This document shows, piece after piece, positions 7,258-16,357 of a stretch of DNA of 38,920 bases. The notes under the pieces are model-generated. The model was not told the origin of the DNA. It was given only the letters and a program-made list of their open reading frames with translations, and ran no database searches. The translations under genes and the position numbers were made by a program. The stretch is from Spirochaetaceae bacterium. GTDB lineage: Bacteria > Spirochaetota > Spirochaetia > DSM-27196 > Alkalispirochaetaceae. The stretch spans positions 1 to 38,920 of the forward strand of contig REEH01000068.1 in the NCBI GenBank assembly GCA_007695175.1. The letters are read 5' to 3'. The first letter of the stretch is position 1. The number at the start of each line of letters is the position of its first letter.

Positions 7258-8520
7258 TCAGAAATTGACCTGCAGGATTTCGGAGGTCTTCTTCCGTATG
7301 GCCTGGGGCTTGAGCGGCTTTATCATGTAGCTGGATACACCCATCTTCAGAGCCTGCAATACCGTTTCCCTCTTGGACAACGCCGAGAGGACGATTATCT
7401 GGAGACGCGCTTCTTCTTCCTGCAGTTTCTTGAGCACCTGAAACCCATCCATCTCGGGCATCATGAGGTCCAGAAAGACAAGGTCTGACTCGCGACCCTT
7501 CTCGCTTTCAATAAACAAGCGTCCGTTTGAATAGGCGTCAACCTGCACCTTGGTGTCCGAGAGGGCGGTCCGGATCAGCTCCTGAATAATCGGGTCGTCA
7601 TCGACAATGGAAATCCGCACCGTATCGCCGAGCGCGGAAATGTCGAGATGGTGCTGGGACTCCTCCTGGAAGCGCATGTTGATCGATTCACCCCGCTTCT
7701 TCTTGGGTGCACTCCTGGAAACAACGTCATCCCGGGCGTCCGGGCCCGGTTCCAGAATGGATTCACCCGTTTTCTTGGCACCCAGCAACCCGTCCATCGC
7801 CACATCGAGTTTACCCGTAACCTCGATCCCCTCGAAGTCGGGACGGCTGCGGATAAAATCCTTGAGGAAGGGATCGTTGGTGAGTACTTTGCAGTATCGC
7901 TTCATCGCTCCCGTGGTTTCCATTATCGTGGAGAAAAGCGAGGCCAGCTTGATCGAGTCCTCTCCGGAAAGCTGCACCGCCGACATCATCACCAGGACCT
8001 TGGGGCTCTTCAATTCGTACAGATCAATAAGCTCGGCAATCTTGTACCGCAGCAGATCGATTTTCTCCCGATTGAGACCCTGCGCCACCTCGATGAAGAT
8101 AATGTCCTCGTTCACGTGCGCTTCTATGATGCAGGGAGAGTCATCCAGTTTCACCTCGACCCCAAGAGTCTCTCCCACCGCTTTCAGGAGAGCGTCTACG
8201 CGGATGGGCTTGGTCAGCAGCTTCTTGACGTTGTATCTCGCCACCTCAACCAGCGCGCTCCGATCCACTTTCGCCGAGGCGAGAATGACCGGAATAGCAG
8301 TCGTGTTGGGGTTCCCATGCTTTTCCTGAAGCAGCTCCACCGCGGACTTGCGACTCAGGTGATAGTCCGTGATGAGCAGGTCCGGCAGGACGCTGCGCAG
8401 CTTGCTTGCGCCGTCCAGTCCACTGACCGCGGTGGTCACGTCGAAACCGTAGTCCCCAAGTTTTCGCTTCAGATAGTCCCGGAAAAGCTGGGACTCGTCG
8501 ATGACAAGAATTTTTTTCAT
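7258..8520 (-). CDS. Tandem receiver protein (REC - STAS-like middle region - REC)
   Basis: 420 residues. The N-terminal receiver (1 to about 120) has Asp52 (LITDYHL) and the KP pair in LLTKPIR. The C-terminal receiver (about 300-420) has DDD, Asp351 (FLDLMMPEMDG) and MIKPLKP. Between them, about 130-265, is an alternating beta/alpha region (DIIFIEVAQGLNREKI, then KVLVMMSAVQLSG) that resembles a STAS fold; this is a tentative reading. A Lys/Arg-rich linker follows (APKKKRGE). There is no DNA-binding domain, so output is probably by protein contact. The ATG at 8520 was chosen over an in-frame ATG at 8550 because only the former has a GGGG ribosome-binding stretch at usable spacing. A promoter at 8572-8543 fits it. 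First gene of a three-gene operon with the kinase and msrB. Confidence 0.88.
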   Translation of the reverse strand: MKKILVIDESQLFRDYLKRKLGDYGFDVTTAVSGLDGASKLRSVLPDLLITDYHLSRKSAVELLQEKHGNPNTTAIPVILASAKVDRSALVEVARYNVKKLLTKPIRVDALLKAVGETLGVEVKLDDSPCIIEAHVNEDIIFIEVAQGLNREKIDLLRYKIAELIDLYELKSPKVLVMMSAVQLSGEDSIKLASLFSTIMETTGAMKRYCKVLTNDPFLKDFIRSRPDFEGIEVTGKLDVAMDGLLGAKKTGESILEPGPDARDDVVSRSAPKKKRGESINMRFQEESQHHLDISALGDTVRISIVDDDPIIQELIRTALSDTKVQVDAYSNGRLFIESEKGRESDLVFLDLMMPEMDGFQVLKKLQEEEARLQIIVLSALSKRETVLQALKMGVSSYMIKPLKPQAIRKKTSEILQVNF

Positions 8521-8542
8521 TGTTTCATTCCCCGGTTGCCCT

Positions 8543-8572
8543 ATTATCATCGGCTCGTCTGGTAAAAATCAA
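8543..8572 (-). promoter_or_regulatory. Promoter for the receiver-kinase-msrB operon
   Basis: On the minus strand, TTGATT (8572-8567), an 18-base spacer, then GATAAT (8548-8543). The predicted start is near 8536, about 16 bases before the ATG at 8520. Confidence 0.5.
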
Positions 8573-8578
8573 CCGTTT

Positions 8579-8587
8579 TGGTATACT
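8579..8587 (+). promoter_or_regulatory. Extended -10 promoter of the phosphohexomutase
   Basis: TGGTATACT (8579-8587) matches an extended -10. Only six bases separate it from the ATG at 8594, so the expected transcription start coincides with the start codon. No Shine-Dalgarno sequence fits between. I see no good -35. It is divergent from the receiver operon promoter. Confidence 0.5.
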
Positions 8588-8593
8588 CCGTGC

Positions 8594-10396
8594 ATGAATT
8601 TGCCCCACAGCAATACCCCGATTAACCTCAGTTCCCGGAAAGAAAGGGAACTCCTTCTATCCCAGGCGGTTCTCTCCGTCTCGGGCTGGCGCCTCTGCTT
8701 TGGAGAGACCCCCGAGTCCCGTTCCGCCTCGATCACTCCGGCCCAGCGGGACTTCTCCATGGTCGCGGCGCGCACCTTCGGTCAATCCCTGATGGAAATG
8801 ACGGTGAACGAGGACCGGGTGATCGCCCTGGGGATCGATACCAGACCGACGGGCCCGGCACTCGCGGAGACGGTAATGCGCACCTTTCTTGAGATGGGGA
8901 TCCCCGTTGAATGGCTTGGAATAGTTGCTTCCCCGGAGATAATGGCCTACACCAAAGTCTCGCCGCACCTGAAGGGTTTTTTTTATATCACCGCAAGCCA
9001 CAACCCTCCCGGATTCAACGGGTTCAAATTCGGCTATGGGGACGGAGCCGTGCTCAAGGGAGAATACGCCTGGCCTCTCATCCAGCACTTCCGCGAGAAT
9101 CTGCTGAAGGACGGTGCGGTTGCTAAGGGAGCAAGAGCGCTCGCCGGGATACCGCCGGAGCAGCTGGATCGCCTTGAGGAAACGCGCCCCTCTCTCAAGG
9201 AATCATCCGCTCGAGCGTACCGCGGTTTTGTGCTGCAGGTCGCCGCGGGTTTCCCTGCTCCCGCTCCGGGAGACACTACCTTCGTTACCTCGATCCGCGC
9301 CGGGCTGGCACGGGCGCCCCTGGGAATCGTGGGGGAGCTGAACGGCAGCGCCCGCACAACCAGCATCGATCGCTCCCTTTTTCCCTGGCTCGGTGTCCGG
9401 ACCGCCCTGTACAATGATCGCCCCGGCGAAATCCGTCACCAGATCCTGCCGGAGGGAGCGGGGCTCGCACCGGCGGCGGAACTGCTTCAGAAACATCATC
9501 GGAACGACCCTGCGTTCCAGGTCGCCTACGTCCCGGACAACGACGGAGACCGGGGAAACCTCGTCTTCATCGATCGCGAGGGCGCTCCCGCTATCCTGGA
9601 GGCGCAGCAGGTATTCGCCCTGACCGTTCTCGTTGAGCTCGCATGGTTGCGGTACCGCGGGGAGGAGACGGAAAAGGTCGGCGTCGTCGTGAACGGCCCC
9701 ACCTCGATCCGGGTAGAGGAGATCGCCCGCTTGTTCGGTGCCGAGGTCTTCCGCGCCGAGGTGGGGGAAGCGAATGTTGTCGCCCTGGCGGAGGAGAAGA
9801 TGCGGGAAGGCTGGATCATTCCGATTCTCGGAGAGGGATCCAACGGCGGCAGCATCACACCGCCCGCCACCGTCCGGGATCCCCTCAACACCCTCTTCGC
9901 CCTGCTCAAGCTCCGGGCGTTTCCTCTGGCTCGACTCCTGCGGGAGCCCTCATCGGACCTTCTCCTCGAGACGGCGCAGCTCATCCCCCCATTCACGACA
10001 ACCGGCACCGATGATCCGGCAGCCAGGATGCAGGTTGGGGCGACAAGCCATGGAAAGCTCAAGGCAAGGTACGAGGAACTCTTTCCCGCCCGGGTCGGGG
10101 AGATTCTGCCGGACCTGGAAAACGAGCTCTCCATTGATTCCTGGGAGTTCTGGAACTACGAGGGGACCCGGGCCATACGTGGTCCGGGTAATCGTTCCGG
10201 TGATGAGACCGGGGGATTGCGCGCGGTCTTTCTCGACAGGGACGGGCAACCCCGGGCTTCGCTCTGGATGCGCGGGAGCGGCACGGAGCCCGTTTTCCGG
10301 GTGATGGCCGACTGTGCCGGAGAGCGACCCGCCCTGGCGAAAAGGCTTATCCAGTGGCAGCGGAACCTCGTTCAGGAGGCGATCGATCGAGTCTGA
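8594..10396 (+). CDS. Phosphoglucomutase/phosphomannomutase family protein
   Basis: A 600-residue alpha-D-phosphohexomutase, longer than the roughly 450 residues of bacterial GlmM/ManB types. It shows the phosphoserine loop TASHNPPGFNG (Ser135), the metal loop PDNDGDRGN (Asp315, Asp317, Asp319, Arg320), a sugar-recognition loop GEGSNGGS (about residue 415) in place of the usual GEESGH type, and the C-terminal phosphate-binding loop RGSGTEP. It would interconvert hexose 1- and 6-phosphates in the cytosol. Whether glucose or mannose is the substrate cannot be read from the sequence. The ATG at 8594 is preferred because it immediately follows an extended -10. It ends 9 bases from the convergent mutY-like gene with no terminator between. 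Confidence 0.88.
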   Translation: MNLPHSNTPINLSSRKERELLLSQAVLSVSGWRLCFGETPESRSASITPAQRDFSMVAARTFGQSLMEMTVNEDRVIALGIDTRPTGPALAETVMRTFLEMGIPVEWLGIVASPEIMAYTKVSPHLKGFFYITASHNPPGFNGFKFGYGDGAVLKGEYAWPLIQHFRENLLKDGAVAKGARALAGIPPEQLDRLEETRPSLKESSARAYRGFVLQVAAGFPAPAPGDTTFVTSIRAGLARAPLGIVGELNGSARTTSIDRSLFPWLGVRTALYNDRPGEIRHQILPEGAGLAPAAELLQKHHRNDPAFQVAYVPDNDGDRGNLVFIDREGAPAILEAQQVFALTVLVELAWLRYRGEETEKVGVVVNGPTSIRVEEIARLFGAEVFRAEVGEANVVALAEEKMREGWIIPILGEGSNGGSITPPATVRDPLNTLFALLKLRAFPLARLLREPSSDLLLETAQLIPPFTTTGTDDPAARMQVGATSHGKLKARYEELFPARVGEILPDLENELSIDSWEFWNYEGTRAIRGPGNRSGDETGGLRAVFLDRDGQPRASLWMRGSGTEPVFRVMADCAGERPALAKRLIQWQRNLVQEAIDRV

Positions 10397-10405
10397 ACGA
10401 TTTCC

Positions 10406-11248
10406 TCACCGCCGGAGAACGATGGCTCCCGTTTCCGTCCGTTGCAGAAATCCTTCATCCTCCAGACGCTTCAGAACGGCCTCGACCCGCACCGGCGGGA
10501 AACCCTCAGCCGCTCCGTAGGCGGGAATATCCTCCGCGGCAATTGATCCATGGTCCACCAGGTGCCGAAGCACCATACCGCGCAGTTGCCGGTCACTACC
10601 CCGGAAGGAATTCTGTCGTACGTAGGAACGGCTGCGCCGATTGGGGTTGTCCCCGCTCCGCGCCAGGAGCGCTCCATAATCCATGAGCGCCCAATACCAC
10701 TCCCGCGGGTTCTCCCGATCCAGAGACTGCTCCACCAGCGGCAGAATCTCCCGGTCATGAACCTCCCGGCGGTCCGGAAAGAAGTGGTGAATAAAAACAC
10801 GTCTGATATTCGTCTCGATAAAAATGGCGGGTACGTTGTAGGCGAACGCGGCAATGGACCCGGCCGTGGCCGCGCCGACGCCGGGCAGCGTCCGAAGCGT
10901 CTCAACCTCACGGGGAAGCACCCCCCCGTGCCGATCCCGCACGAGACAAGCCGCTTCCTGCAGGTAACGGGCGCGTCTGTTGTACCCCAGCCCCGTCCAG
11001 GCCTGGAGGATATCCGCGAACGAAGCGTTTGCCAGCTCTCCGAAGCCGGGAAAACGGGCGAGGAAAAGGGGGAAGAGACGCATAACCCGGGGGACCTGCG
11101 TCTGCTGCAGCATTATTTCCGAGATAAAAACCTTGTACGGCGCCGGGTCTGCACGCCATTCCATGGGGCGGTAATGGTCACGGTACACCTCCCGGACCCT
11201 TCCTTGGAAGGCGTCCAGATCACGCGGAACCGGCGGCTCCCGTTGCAC
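10406..11248 (-). CDS. mutY: MutY-like adenine DNA glycosylase without iron-sulfur cluster
   Basis: A 280-residue HhH-GPD glycosylase that would remove adenine mispaired with 8-oxoguanine or G. The N-terminal catalytic block [17 protein letters not shown] holds the conserved Glu44. The helix-hairpin-helix is [10 protein letters not shown] (121-130). The catalytic aspartate position is a glutamate, Glu145 ([10 protein letters not shown], where MutY has LDGNVKRV). The four cluster cysteines expected after MDYGALL are absent ([14 protein letters not shown]). The C-terminal 8-oxoG-sensing NUDIX-like domain is replaced by about 65 residues that look like a small winged helix. The start is GTG at 11248 because GGGGAG lies five bases upstream. 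It overlaps the end of trpS by 29 bases, so translation is probably coupled. Confidence 0.85.
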   Translation of the reverse strand: MQREPPVPRDLDAFQGRVREVYRDHYRPMEWRADPAPYKVFISEIMLQQTQVPRVMRLFPLFLARFPGFGELANASFADILQAWTGLGYNRRARYLQEAACLVRDRHGGVLPREVETLRTLPGVGAATAGSIAAFAYNVPAIFIETNIRRVFIHHFFPDRREVHDREILPLVEQSLDRENPREWYWALMDYGALLARSGDNPNRRSRSYVRQNSFRGSDRQLRGMVLRHLVDHGSIAAEDIPAYGAAEGFPPVRVEAVLKRLEDEGFLQRTETGAIVLRR

Positions 11249-12302
11249 CGGAACTCCCCGCCGGAGCTGTCTTCTCCGCCTTGCGCCGTATACTGTTCCA
11301 GATGCCGCTGAGACCCATCGCTTTCCGGACAGCACCCAGTGTCTCCCGCGCTTCCTCGCGCACCCGCATGGTGCCCTCGAAAATGATGCGGTCCACCAGC
11401 CCTTTCTCCCGCGCGAAGACCTCCCGGCGTTCCCGGATCGGATCGAGAAACTCATTCAGCGCCTGCGCGAGGCGCTCTTTAACCTCAACGTCCCCCACCG
11501 TACCCGCCCGGTACCGTTCGCTCAACTGCTGGACCTCCTCTTTTCGCGGGTTGAAAACCTGGTGGTAGATGAACACCGGATTGCCCTCTACGGTACCGGG
11601 AATATCCGCTCGCACACGGTTTGGATCGGTATACATGCCGCGCACCTTTCTCTCCACCGTCTTGCGATCGTCGGAAAGGTAGATCGTATTGTTCAGGGAC
11701 TTGGACATCTTTGCCTTGCCGTCGGTACCGACCAGGGTCGGCACGTCCCCCACAAGCGCTTCCGGAACGGGAAAGACCTCACCGTAAAGGTAGTTGAAAC
11801 GCCGTGCGATTTCCCGGGTCAACTCCACATGCGCCTCGTTATCCTTACCTACCGGTACCAGGTTGGCCCGGGGCATGAGGATGTCACCGCTCTGCAGTAT
11901 CGGGTACCCCAGCAGCCCGAAAGGCATCTCGCCGAGGTTCGCGCTGCGGGCCATATCCTTGAGACTGGGCAGGCGTTGAAGACGGGGAACCGTGACAAGC
12001 ATCTCGAAAAAGAGGTTGAGCTCGTAAATCTCGGGCACCGCGCTCTGCAGATATACCGTAGATTTTTCCGGGTCGATCCCGGATGCAAGGTAGTCCAGCA
12101 CCATCTCCCGGGCGTTGTCGGTAATCGTCGCAATCGCTTCCTTTTCCGGTCGTGTAGTGAGAGTATGCAGGTCGGCGATGATAAAGAAACACTCGTACTG
12201 ATCCTGCAGTTTCACACGATTCGCCAGGGATCCTACGTAATGACCCAGATGAAGTTTTCCCGTGGGCCTGTCCCCGGTTAGAATTCTTGGTCGTGCGTCC
12301 AC
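11220..12302 (-). CDS. trpS: Tryptophanyl-tRNA synthetase
   Basis: A 360-residue class I aminoacyl-tRNA synthetase that charges tRNA-Trp. It starts with [21 protein letters not shown], containing the HIGH-type motif (His18-Leu-Gly-His21). KMSKS is at 198-202 after [34 protein letters not shown] is the family's central block. The C-terminus has an Ala/Gly/Ser-rich tail of about 15 residues. The GTG at 12302 is chosen because AGGAGG lies nine bases upstream; an in-frame TTG at 12326 has no such support. It lies 33 bases after the AI-2E-type transporter gene and overlaps the mutY-like gene. Confidence 0.96.
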   Translation of the reverse strand: MDARPRILTGDRPTGKLHLGHYVGSLANRVKLQDQYECFFIIADLHTLTTRPEKEAIATITDNAREMVLDYLASGIDPEKSTVYLQSAVPEIYELNLFFEMLVTVPRLQRLPSLKDMARSANLGEMPFGLLGYPILQSGDILMPRANLVPVGKDNEAHVELTREIARRFNYLYGEVFPVPEALVGDVPTLVGTDGKAKMSKSLNNTIYLSDDRKTVERKVRGMYTDPNRVRADIPGTVEGNPVFIYHQVFNPRKEEVQQLSERYRAGTVGDVEVKERLAQALNEFLDPIRERREVFAREKGLVDRIIFEGTMRVREEARETLGAVRKAMGLSGIWNSIRRKAEKTAPAGSSGATGAAGSA

Positions 12303-12335
12303 TTCAGAAAGCCTCCTGTTGCACAAAAAATCAGA

Positions 12336-13553
12336 TCAGTCCGCACGGTCGGCCGGAGTCTCCTCCGGCGCTGCGCCCTCCGCCGGGGCGCCCTCCGCCG
12401 GGGCGCCCTCCGCCGGGGCGGCGGCCCGCCTTTCGCGATAGTTTCTCAGGAAGTGGCGCCGCCCGGGCACAAAATTCCCCGTTCCCATGAGAACTCCAAA
12501 GGGTTCCAGGCCGGGGACATTCTCCAGCACGATCTTGATCGTTACAGTGAGCGGAACCGCCAGGAAGAGTCCCGCCACATCCCACAACCAGCCCCAGATG
12601 AGAAGCGAAAGCAGAATGACCACGGGACTGAGATTCAACCGGTCTCCGGTCAGCTTGGGATCAATCACATTCCCGATTATGAACTGTGTTGTCGCCATCC
12701 CGACAAAGGTGGCGATCACGGGATTCCAATCGGGGTAAAACTGGATTACCGCGAAGAATCCGGTGATGAAGGTTATCGCCACCGACCCGATGGAGGGTAT
12801 GAAATTGAAGAGAAAGGTCATGATCGCCCATATCAGGGGGAAGTCCACCCCGATAAAGGTGAACATGAAAAAGACGATTATCGCCGTGAGCATGCTCACG
12901 AAGATCTTGATTGTCAGGTACCGCGCAATCTGACTGTTCATGTGGGTAAGGATCAGCGTCACCCTGCGACGGGTGGTATCGCCAAAGGCGACTTGCATCT
13001 TCCGGCTGAGATAGGGTTTCTCCATCAGCAGGAAGAGCAGGAAGATGAGCACCACCATGAATCCACTGGCAAAGGCCATGAAATTGCCGGAAAAGGATAT
13101 CAAGGCGTTTCCCACCGTCCGTGTGATCTCGAGCTGACTCAGTATATCCGCGGGAAGATCGTACTGTTCGATCATTTCCCGCAGAAAAAGAGTGAACCGC
13201 GCCTGGTACTTTGGAAAAGACCGGACCAGACTCTGGACGCTGGAATAGACCACCAGTACCAGGAGATACCCGAAAGCGAGAAAAAGCAGTAGCACCACCG
13301 TGATCGCGGCAAAACGCGGGACTCGGTGCCTTGTCAGGAACGCCACTACGGGGATGAAGATGAATGAGAGCAGCAGCGCTATGACGAAGGGAATGAAAAT
13401 GCTCCCCATCATGCGCAAGACCGCACCGGTCAGGACGAGAGTGATGATGAAGAGGTACACCGTATTGGCCCGCAACAGGCCCGCGGGCATCCGCAGCGGC
13501 CGTCCGCGAAAAACGGGGAAGCTCTCCTTTTCACTCCTGTCGGAATTGCTCAT
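12336..13553 (-). CDS. AI-2E/PerM family membrane protein
   Basis: 405 residues with about seven to eight membrane segments: two or three between about 30 and 110, a large soluble loop at about 115-180, then segments to about 350. Typical family blocks are visible (FNFIPSIGSVAIT, FIIGNVIDPKLTGDRLNLSPVVILLSLLIWGWLWDVAGLFLAVPL). Members are described as AI-2 exporters, sodium/proton antiporters or permeases of unknown substrate, so the substrate is left open. The C-terminal cytosolic tail carries three APAEG-type repeats encoded by 15-bp repeats. The ATG at 13553 lies seven bases after a -10-like TACTGT with a TTGCCA -35, so it may have its own leaderless promoter although it follows lpdA by 74 bases. 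Confidence 0.85.
   Translation of the reverse strand: MSNSDRSEKESFPVFRGRPLRMPAGLLRANTVYLFIITLVLTGAVLRMMGSIFIPFVIALLLSFIFIPVVAFLTRHRVPRFAAITVVLLLFLAFGYLLVLVVYSSVQSLVRSFPKYQARFTLFLREMIEQYDLPADILSQLEITRTVGNALISFSGNFMAFASGFMVVLIFLLFLLMEKPYLSRKMQVAFGDTTRRRVTLILTHMNSQIARYLTIKIFVSMLTAIIVFFMFTFIGVDFPLIWAIMTFLFNFIPSIGSVAITFITGFFAVIQFYPDWNPVIATFVGMATTQFIIGNVIDPKLTGDRLNLSPVVILLSLLIWGWLWDVAGLFLAVPLTVTIKIVLENVPGLEPFGVLMGTGNFVPGRRHFLRNYRERRAAAPAEGAPAEGAPAEGAAPEETPADRAD
12373..12417 (-). repeat. Three perfect 15-bp tandem repeats in the transporter C-terminus
   Basis: Plus-strand unit GCGCCCTCCGCCGGG at 12373-12387, 12388-12402 and 12403-12417. In the coding frame each unit gives a five-residue Ala/Pro/Glu/Gly repeat. 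A change in copy number would alter tail length without shifting the frame. Confidence 0.9.
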
Positions 13554-13560
13554 TCCCCAC

Positions 13561-13589
13561 ACAGTATCGCCTGCGTGCGATGTTGGCAA
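13561..13589 (-). promoter_or_regulatory. Promoter immediately before the AI-2E family gene
   Basis: On the minus strand, TTGCCA (13589-13584), a 17-base spacer and TACTGT (13566-13561). Only seven bases then precede the ATG at 13553, so transcription would begin at or next to the start codon. Confidence 0.5.
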
Positions 13590-13627
13590 TATAAGAGAGG
13601 GCGCTTCCCCGGGGCGATTCGCAGCCG

Positions 13628-15016
13628 TTACGCGTGAATCGCCCAACCTTCGGCTGTCCGGGCAGCTTCCATCACCGCCTCGGAAAGCGTGGGATGAGCG
13701 TGAATCATCGTAGCGATGTCCTCCGGCAGGAGCTCCGCCTTGCGCGCCAGCAACAACTCGTGAATCAGCTCCGTTGCGTCCGCACCGGCTACGTGTGCAC
13801 CCAGTATTTCCCGCGTCTCCCGGCGGTAAACGATCTTCACGAGGCCCTCGCTCCTCTCCACCGCCACGGACTTGCCGGCTCCCCGGTAAGGAAAGGTAGC
13901 CGTCTCAATATCGAGACCCTTTTCACGGGCTTTCTTCTCCGTCATTCCGAAACTTCCCACCTGGGGTTCGCAGTAAACCGCCGAGGGTATCAGCAGGGGA
14001 TCGATCTGCCGCTCCGGCTTGTGTCCCGCCATGTGCTCTACGGCGATTTCACCCTCCTTGCTCGCCACATGGGCCAGCAGCGGAGTTGCCGTCACGTCTC
14101 CGATCGCGTAAATACTCTGTACGCCCGTTCTGCAGTAGTCTCCCGTTACGACGAAGCCGCGATCAAGGGTGACACCTACCTGCGCCAGGCCGATGTCCTC
14201 CGTATTCGGTGCGCGACCGACAGCCACGAGAATCATATCCGCCGCCAGCGTTTCCTCATTGCCCCCGGACTCCACGGTCACCTTGACACCTTTGCCCTTC
14301 CGATCCAGCGCCGTAGCTTTGGTGCCGGCCATCAACCGTATTCCGTACCGTTTGAACGCTTTTTCCACCACCTCCACCGCTTCGTGGTCCTCCAGGGGCA
14401 AAATCTGCTCCAGCATTTCCACCACCGTCACGTCCACGCCGAATGCGCTCATCACGTAGGCAAACTCCATCCCTATCGCTCCCGCGCCGAGGATCAGCAG
14501 CTTCTGGGGCAGCTTCTTCAGGTCCAGTATATCCGTCGAAGAAAGCACTTTTTTGCCGTCAAACTCAAAGCCCGGGATTTCCCGCGGTCGCGATCCGGTA
14601 GCCAACAGGATATTTCTCCCCGTCACAACCTTCTTCCCGTCCACTTCTATCTCGTGCGGGCCGGTGAAGACGCCCCTGCCGGATATGTAGTCAATCCCGT
14701 TCTTCTTCAGCAGCGCCTGAACGCCCTTGGAGAGTTTTCCCGCGGCATCGCGCGATTTCCTGTGTACTTTCGCGTAATCGATCGTGCTCCCGTCCACGGT
14801 AGCGCCGATGGCTTCCAGTTCCCGGATGGATCGCACCAGTTCCGCCTGGTGAATCAGCGCCTTTGAAGGTATGCAGCCCCAGTTGAGGCACACACCGCCG
14901 GGCGCATCCTTCTCGATTATCCCTGCCTTCAATCCCAGCTGGGAAGCGCGGATGGCCGCCACGTATCCCCCGGGACCAGCCCCAAGGACGAGCACGTCAT
15001 AGTCATACTGTTCCAT
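13628..15016 (-). CDS. lpdA: Dihydrolipoamide dehydrogenase (E3)
   Basis: A 462-residue flavoprotein disulfide reductase that reoxidises dihydrolipoyl groups and makes NADH. FAD-binding GAGPGGY (12-18), redox disulfide GGVCLNWGCIPSK (Cys43, Cys48), NAD-binding GAGAIGMEFA (about 180-190), a second FAD contact YAIGDVT, and the C-terminal His-Glu pair in HAHPTLSE (His441, Glu446) are all present. Last of the four pyruvate dehydrogenase genes, 24 bases after pdhC. It has no lipoyl domain of its own. It could also serve the E1-lipoyl-KAS III fusion, whose cycle needs an E3 only if acyl transfer leaves dihydrolipoate. Confidence 0.97.
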   Translation of the reverse strand: MEQYDYDVLVLGAGPGGYVAAIRASQLGLKAGIIEKDAPGGVCLNWGCIPSKALIHQAELVRSIRELEAIGATVDGSTIDYAKVHRKSRDAAGKLSKGVQALLKKNGIDYISGRGVFTGPHEIEVDGKKVVTGRNILLATGSRPREIPGFEFDGKKVLSSTDILDLKKLPQKLLILGAGAIGMEFAYVMSAFGVDVTVVEMLEQILPLEDHEAVEVVEKAFKRYGIRLMAGTKATALDRKGKGVKVTVESGGNEETLAADMILVAVGRAPNTEDIGLAQVGVTLDRGFVVTGDYCRTGVQSIYAIGDVTATPLLAHVASKEGEIAVEHMAGHKPERQIDPLLIPSAVYCEPQVGSFGMTEKKAREKGLDIETATFPYRGAGKSVAVERSEGLVKIVYRRETREILGAHVAGADATELIHELLLARKAELLPEDIATMIHAHPTLSEAVMEAARTAEGWAIHA

Positions 15017-15040
15017 TCTCTTCTCCTTGCCGGACCTCGC

Positions 15041-16351
15041 CTAAAAGAGCAGCCTCGCCGGCTCTTCCATGAGCAGTTGCAGTTCCCGCAGGAACCGTCC
15101 GCCCGCGGCGCCATCAATAACGCGATGATCGCACGAAAGAGTCATCTTCATCACAGTCGCCGCACCGATGGAACCGTCCCCGCGGACGACCGGCGTGGGC
15201 TTGCCGGCGCCGAGAGCGAGAATAGCCGATCCCGGCGGGTTGATGATCGCCGTAAACTCCTCCACCCCGAAAGACCCCAGGTTGCTGATCGTAAAGGTAG
15301 CGTCGCTGTACTCCTCGGGCTTGAGTTTACCGGTCCGTGCTTTCTCGATCAGATCCACCAGGTCCGTCTCGATATCCCGGACGCCCCGGTTGCCGCAGTT
15401 CCGCACGACCGGTGTTATCAGGCCGTTTCCCGCGTCAACCGCAAGGCCGATATCGATACTGCCATGCTGCAGGATCGTCTCACCTCTCCAGGTAGCGTTG
15501 ATACCGGGATGCCGCTTGATCGCCTCAGCGACAAACCGTATGAAGAATGCATTGAGAGAGACCTTCCCGGAGGCGCTCTCGTTCAGCAGTTTTCGTGCTT
15601 CCACGACCTTTTCCATCACCACGGAGGTGGTGAGGTAGTAATGCGGAGCAGTGTACATACTCTCGCTGAGACGCTTTGCGATCACGGCCCGTTTTCCCGT
15701 GACGGGGATCTCCTGGTCCGCCGGGACGGCAGAGCCGCCGGCACCACCGGTCACGGTGCCGCCCACCGCTCCCGCACCTCCCGGGACTCCACGAAACTCC
15801 TCAATATCCCGCTGGATAATCCGTCCGCCGGTACCGGTACCCTTCACGAGCGATAGATTGATATTGCGCTCCGCCGCGAGCTTCACCGCCAGCGGACTGG
15901 CCTTGATTCGCGATCCTCCCGGGGAGTCCTCTTTCGGGGGAAGGGGGGCGGCTTTCGTCTCCTCGTTCTTCGTTTCCCCGGATTCAGAGGATTCCCGGGG
16001 CGCCGGGGAAGCGGGTGCTTCCGGGGCGGAAGGGGCTGGTTCTTCCTTGACGGGACCGGCGGAGGCGGATCCTTCCGCTTCCACTTCCGAGAGAATGCCC
16101 GAGAGGTCCTCGTCCTTCTCGCCGATGATCGCGATAGTCTGGCCCACCGAGGCGCTTCCATCAACACCGACGATTATCCTGAGGAGCGTTCCCTCCTGGG
16201 AGGACTCGTACTCGACGCTTGTCTTGTCCGTTTCAACCTCACACAGGACGTCGCCGGCGGCGACCGTATCCCCCTCTTTCTTGTTCCAGCTTATGATTGT
16301 ACCCTCCTCCATCGTGGGAGAGAGGGCCGTCATCGGCACTTTTTCCGCCAT
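15041..16351 (-). CDS. pdhC: Pyruvate dehydrogenase E2, dihydrolipoamide acetyltransferase
   Basis: 436 residues. A single N-terminal lipoyl domain carries Lys43 (ETDKTSVEYES). A Pro/Ala/Glu-rich linker follows (about 85-145), then the E3/E1-binding domain (about 150-185, KASPLAVKLAAERN ... GTGTGGRIIQRDIE), a second Gly/Val-rich linker and the acetyltransferase core (about 210-436) with the active-site HRVIDG (His409, Asp413). It transfers acetyl from lipoate to CoA. The ATG at 16351 has AAGGAG nine bases upstream, inside the end of pdhB. It begins 6 bases after the pdhB stop. Confidence 0.97.
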   Translation of the reverse strand: MAEKVPMTALSPTMEEGTIISWNKKEGDTVAAGDVLCEVETDKTSVEYESSQEGTLLRIIVGVDGSASVGQTIAIIGEKDEDLSGILSEVEAEGSASAGPVKEEPAPSAPEAPASPAPRESSESGETKNEETKAAPLPPKEDSPGGSRIKASPLAVKLAAERNINLSLVKGTGTGGRIIQRDIEEFRGVPGGAGAVGGTVTGGAGGSAVPADQEIPVTGKRAVIAKRLSESMYTAPHYYLTTSVVMEKVVEARKLLNESASGKVSLNAFFIRFVAEAIKRHPGINATWRGETILQHGSIDIGLAVDAGNGLITPVVRNCGNRGVRDIETDLVDLIEKARTGKLKPEEYSDATFTISNLGSFGVEEFTAIINPPGSAILALGAGKPTPVVRGDGSIGAATVMKMTLSCDHRVIDGAAGGRFLRELQLLMEEPARLLF

Positions 16352-16357
16352 GATCAA

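Noticed and set aside
12302-12326. TTG at 12326 as the trpS start
   Set aside because: It would place AGGAGG inside the coding region; the GTG at 12302 is correctly spaced from it and matches the usual TrpS N-terminus.
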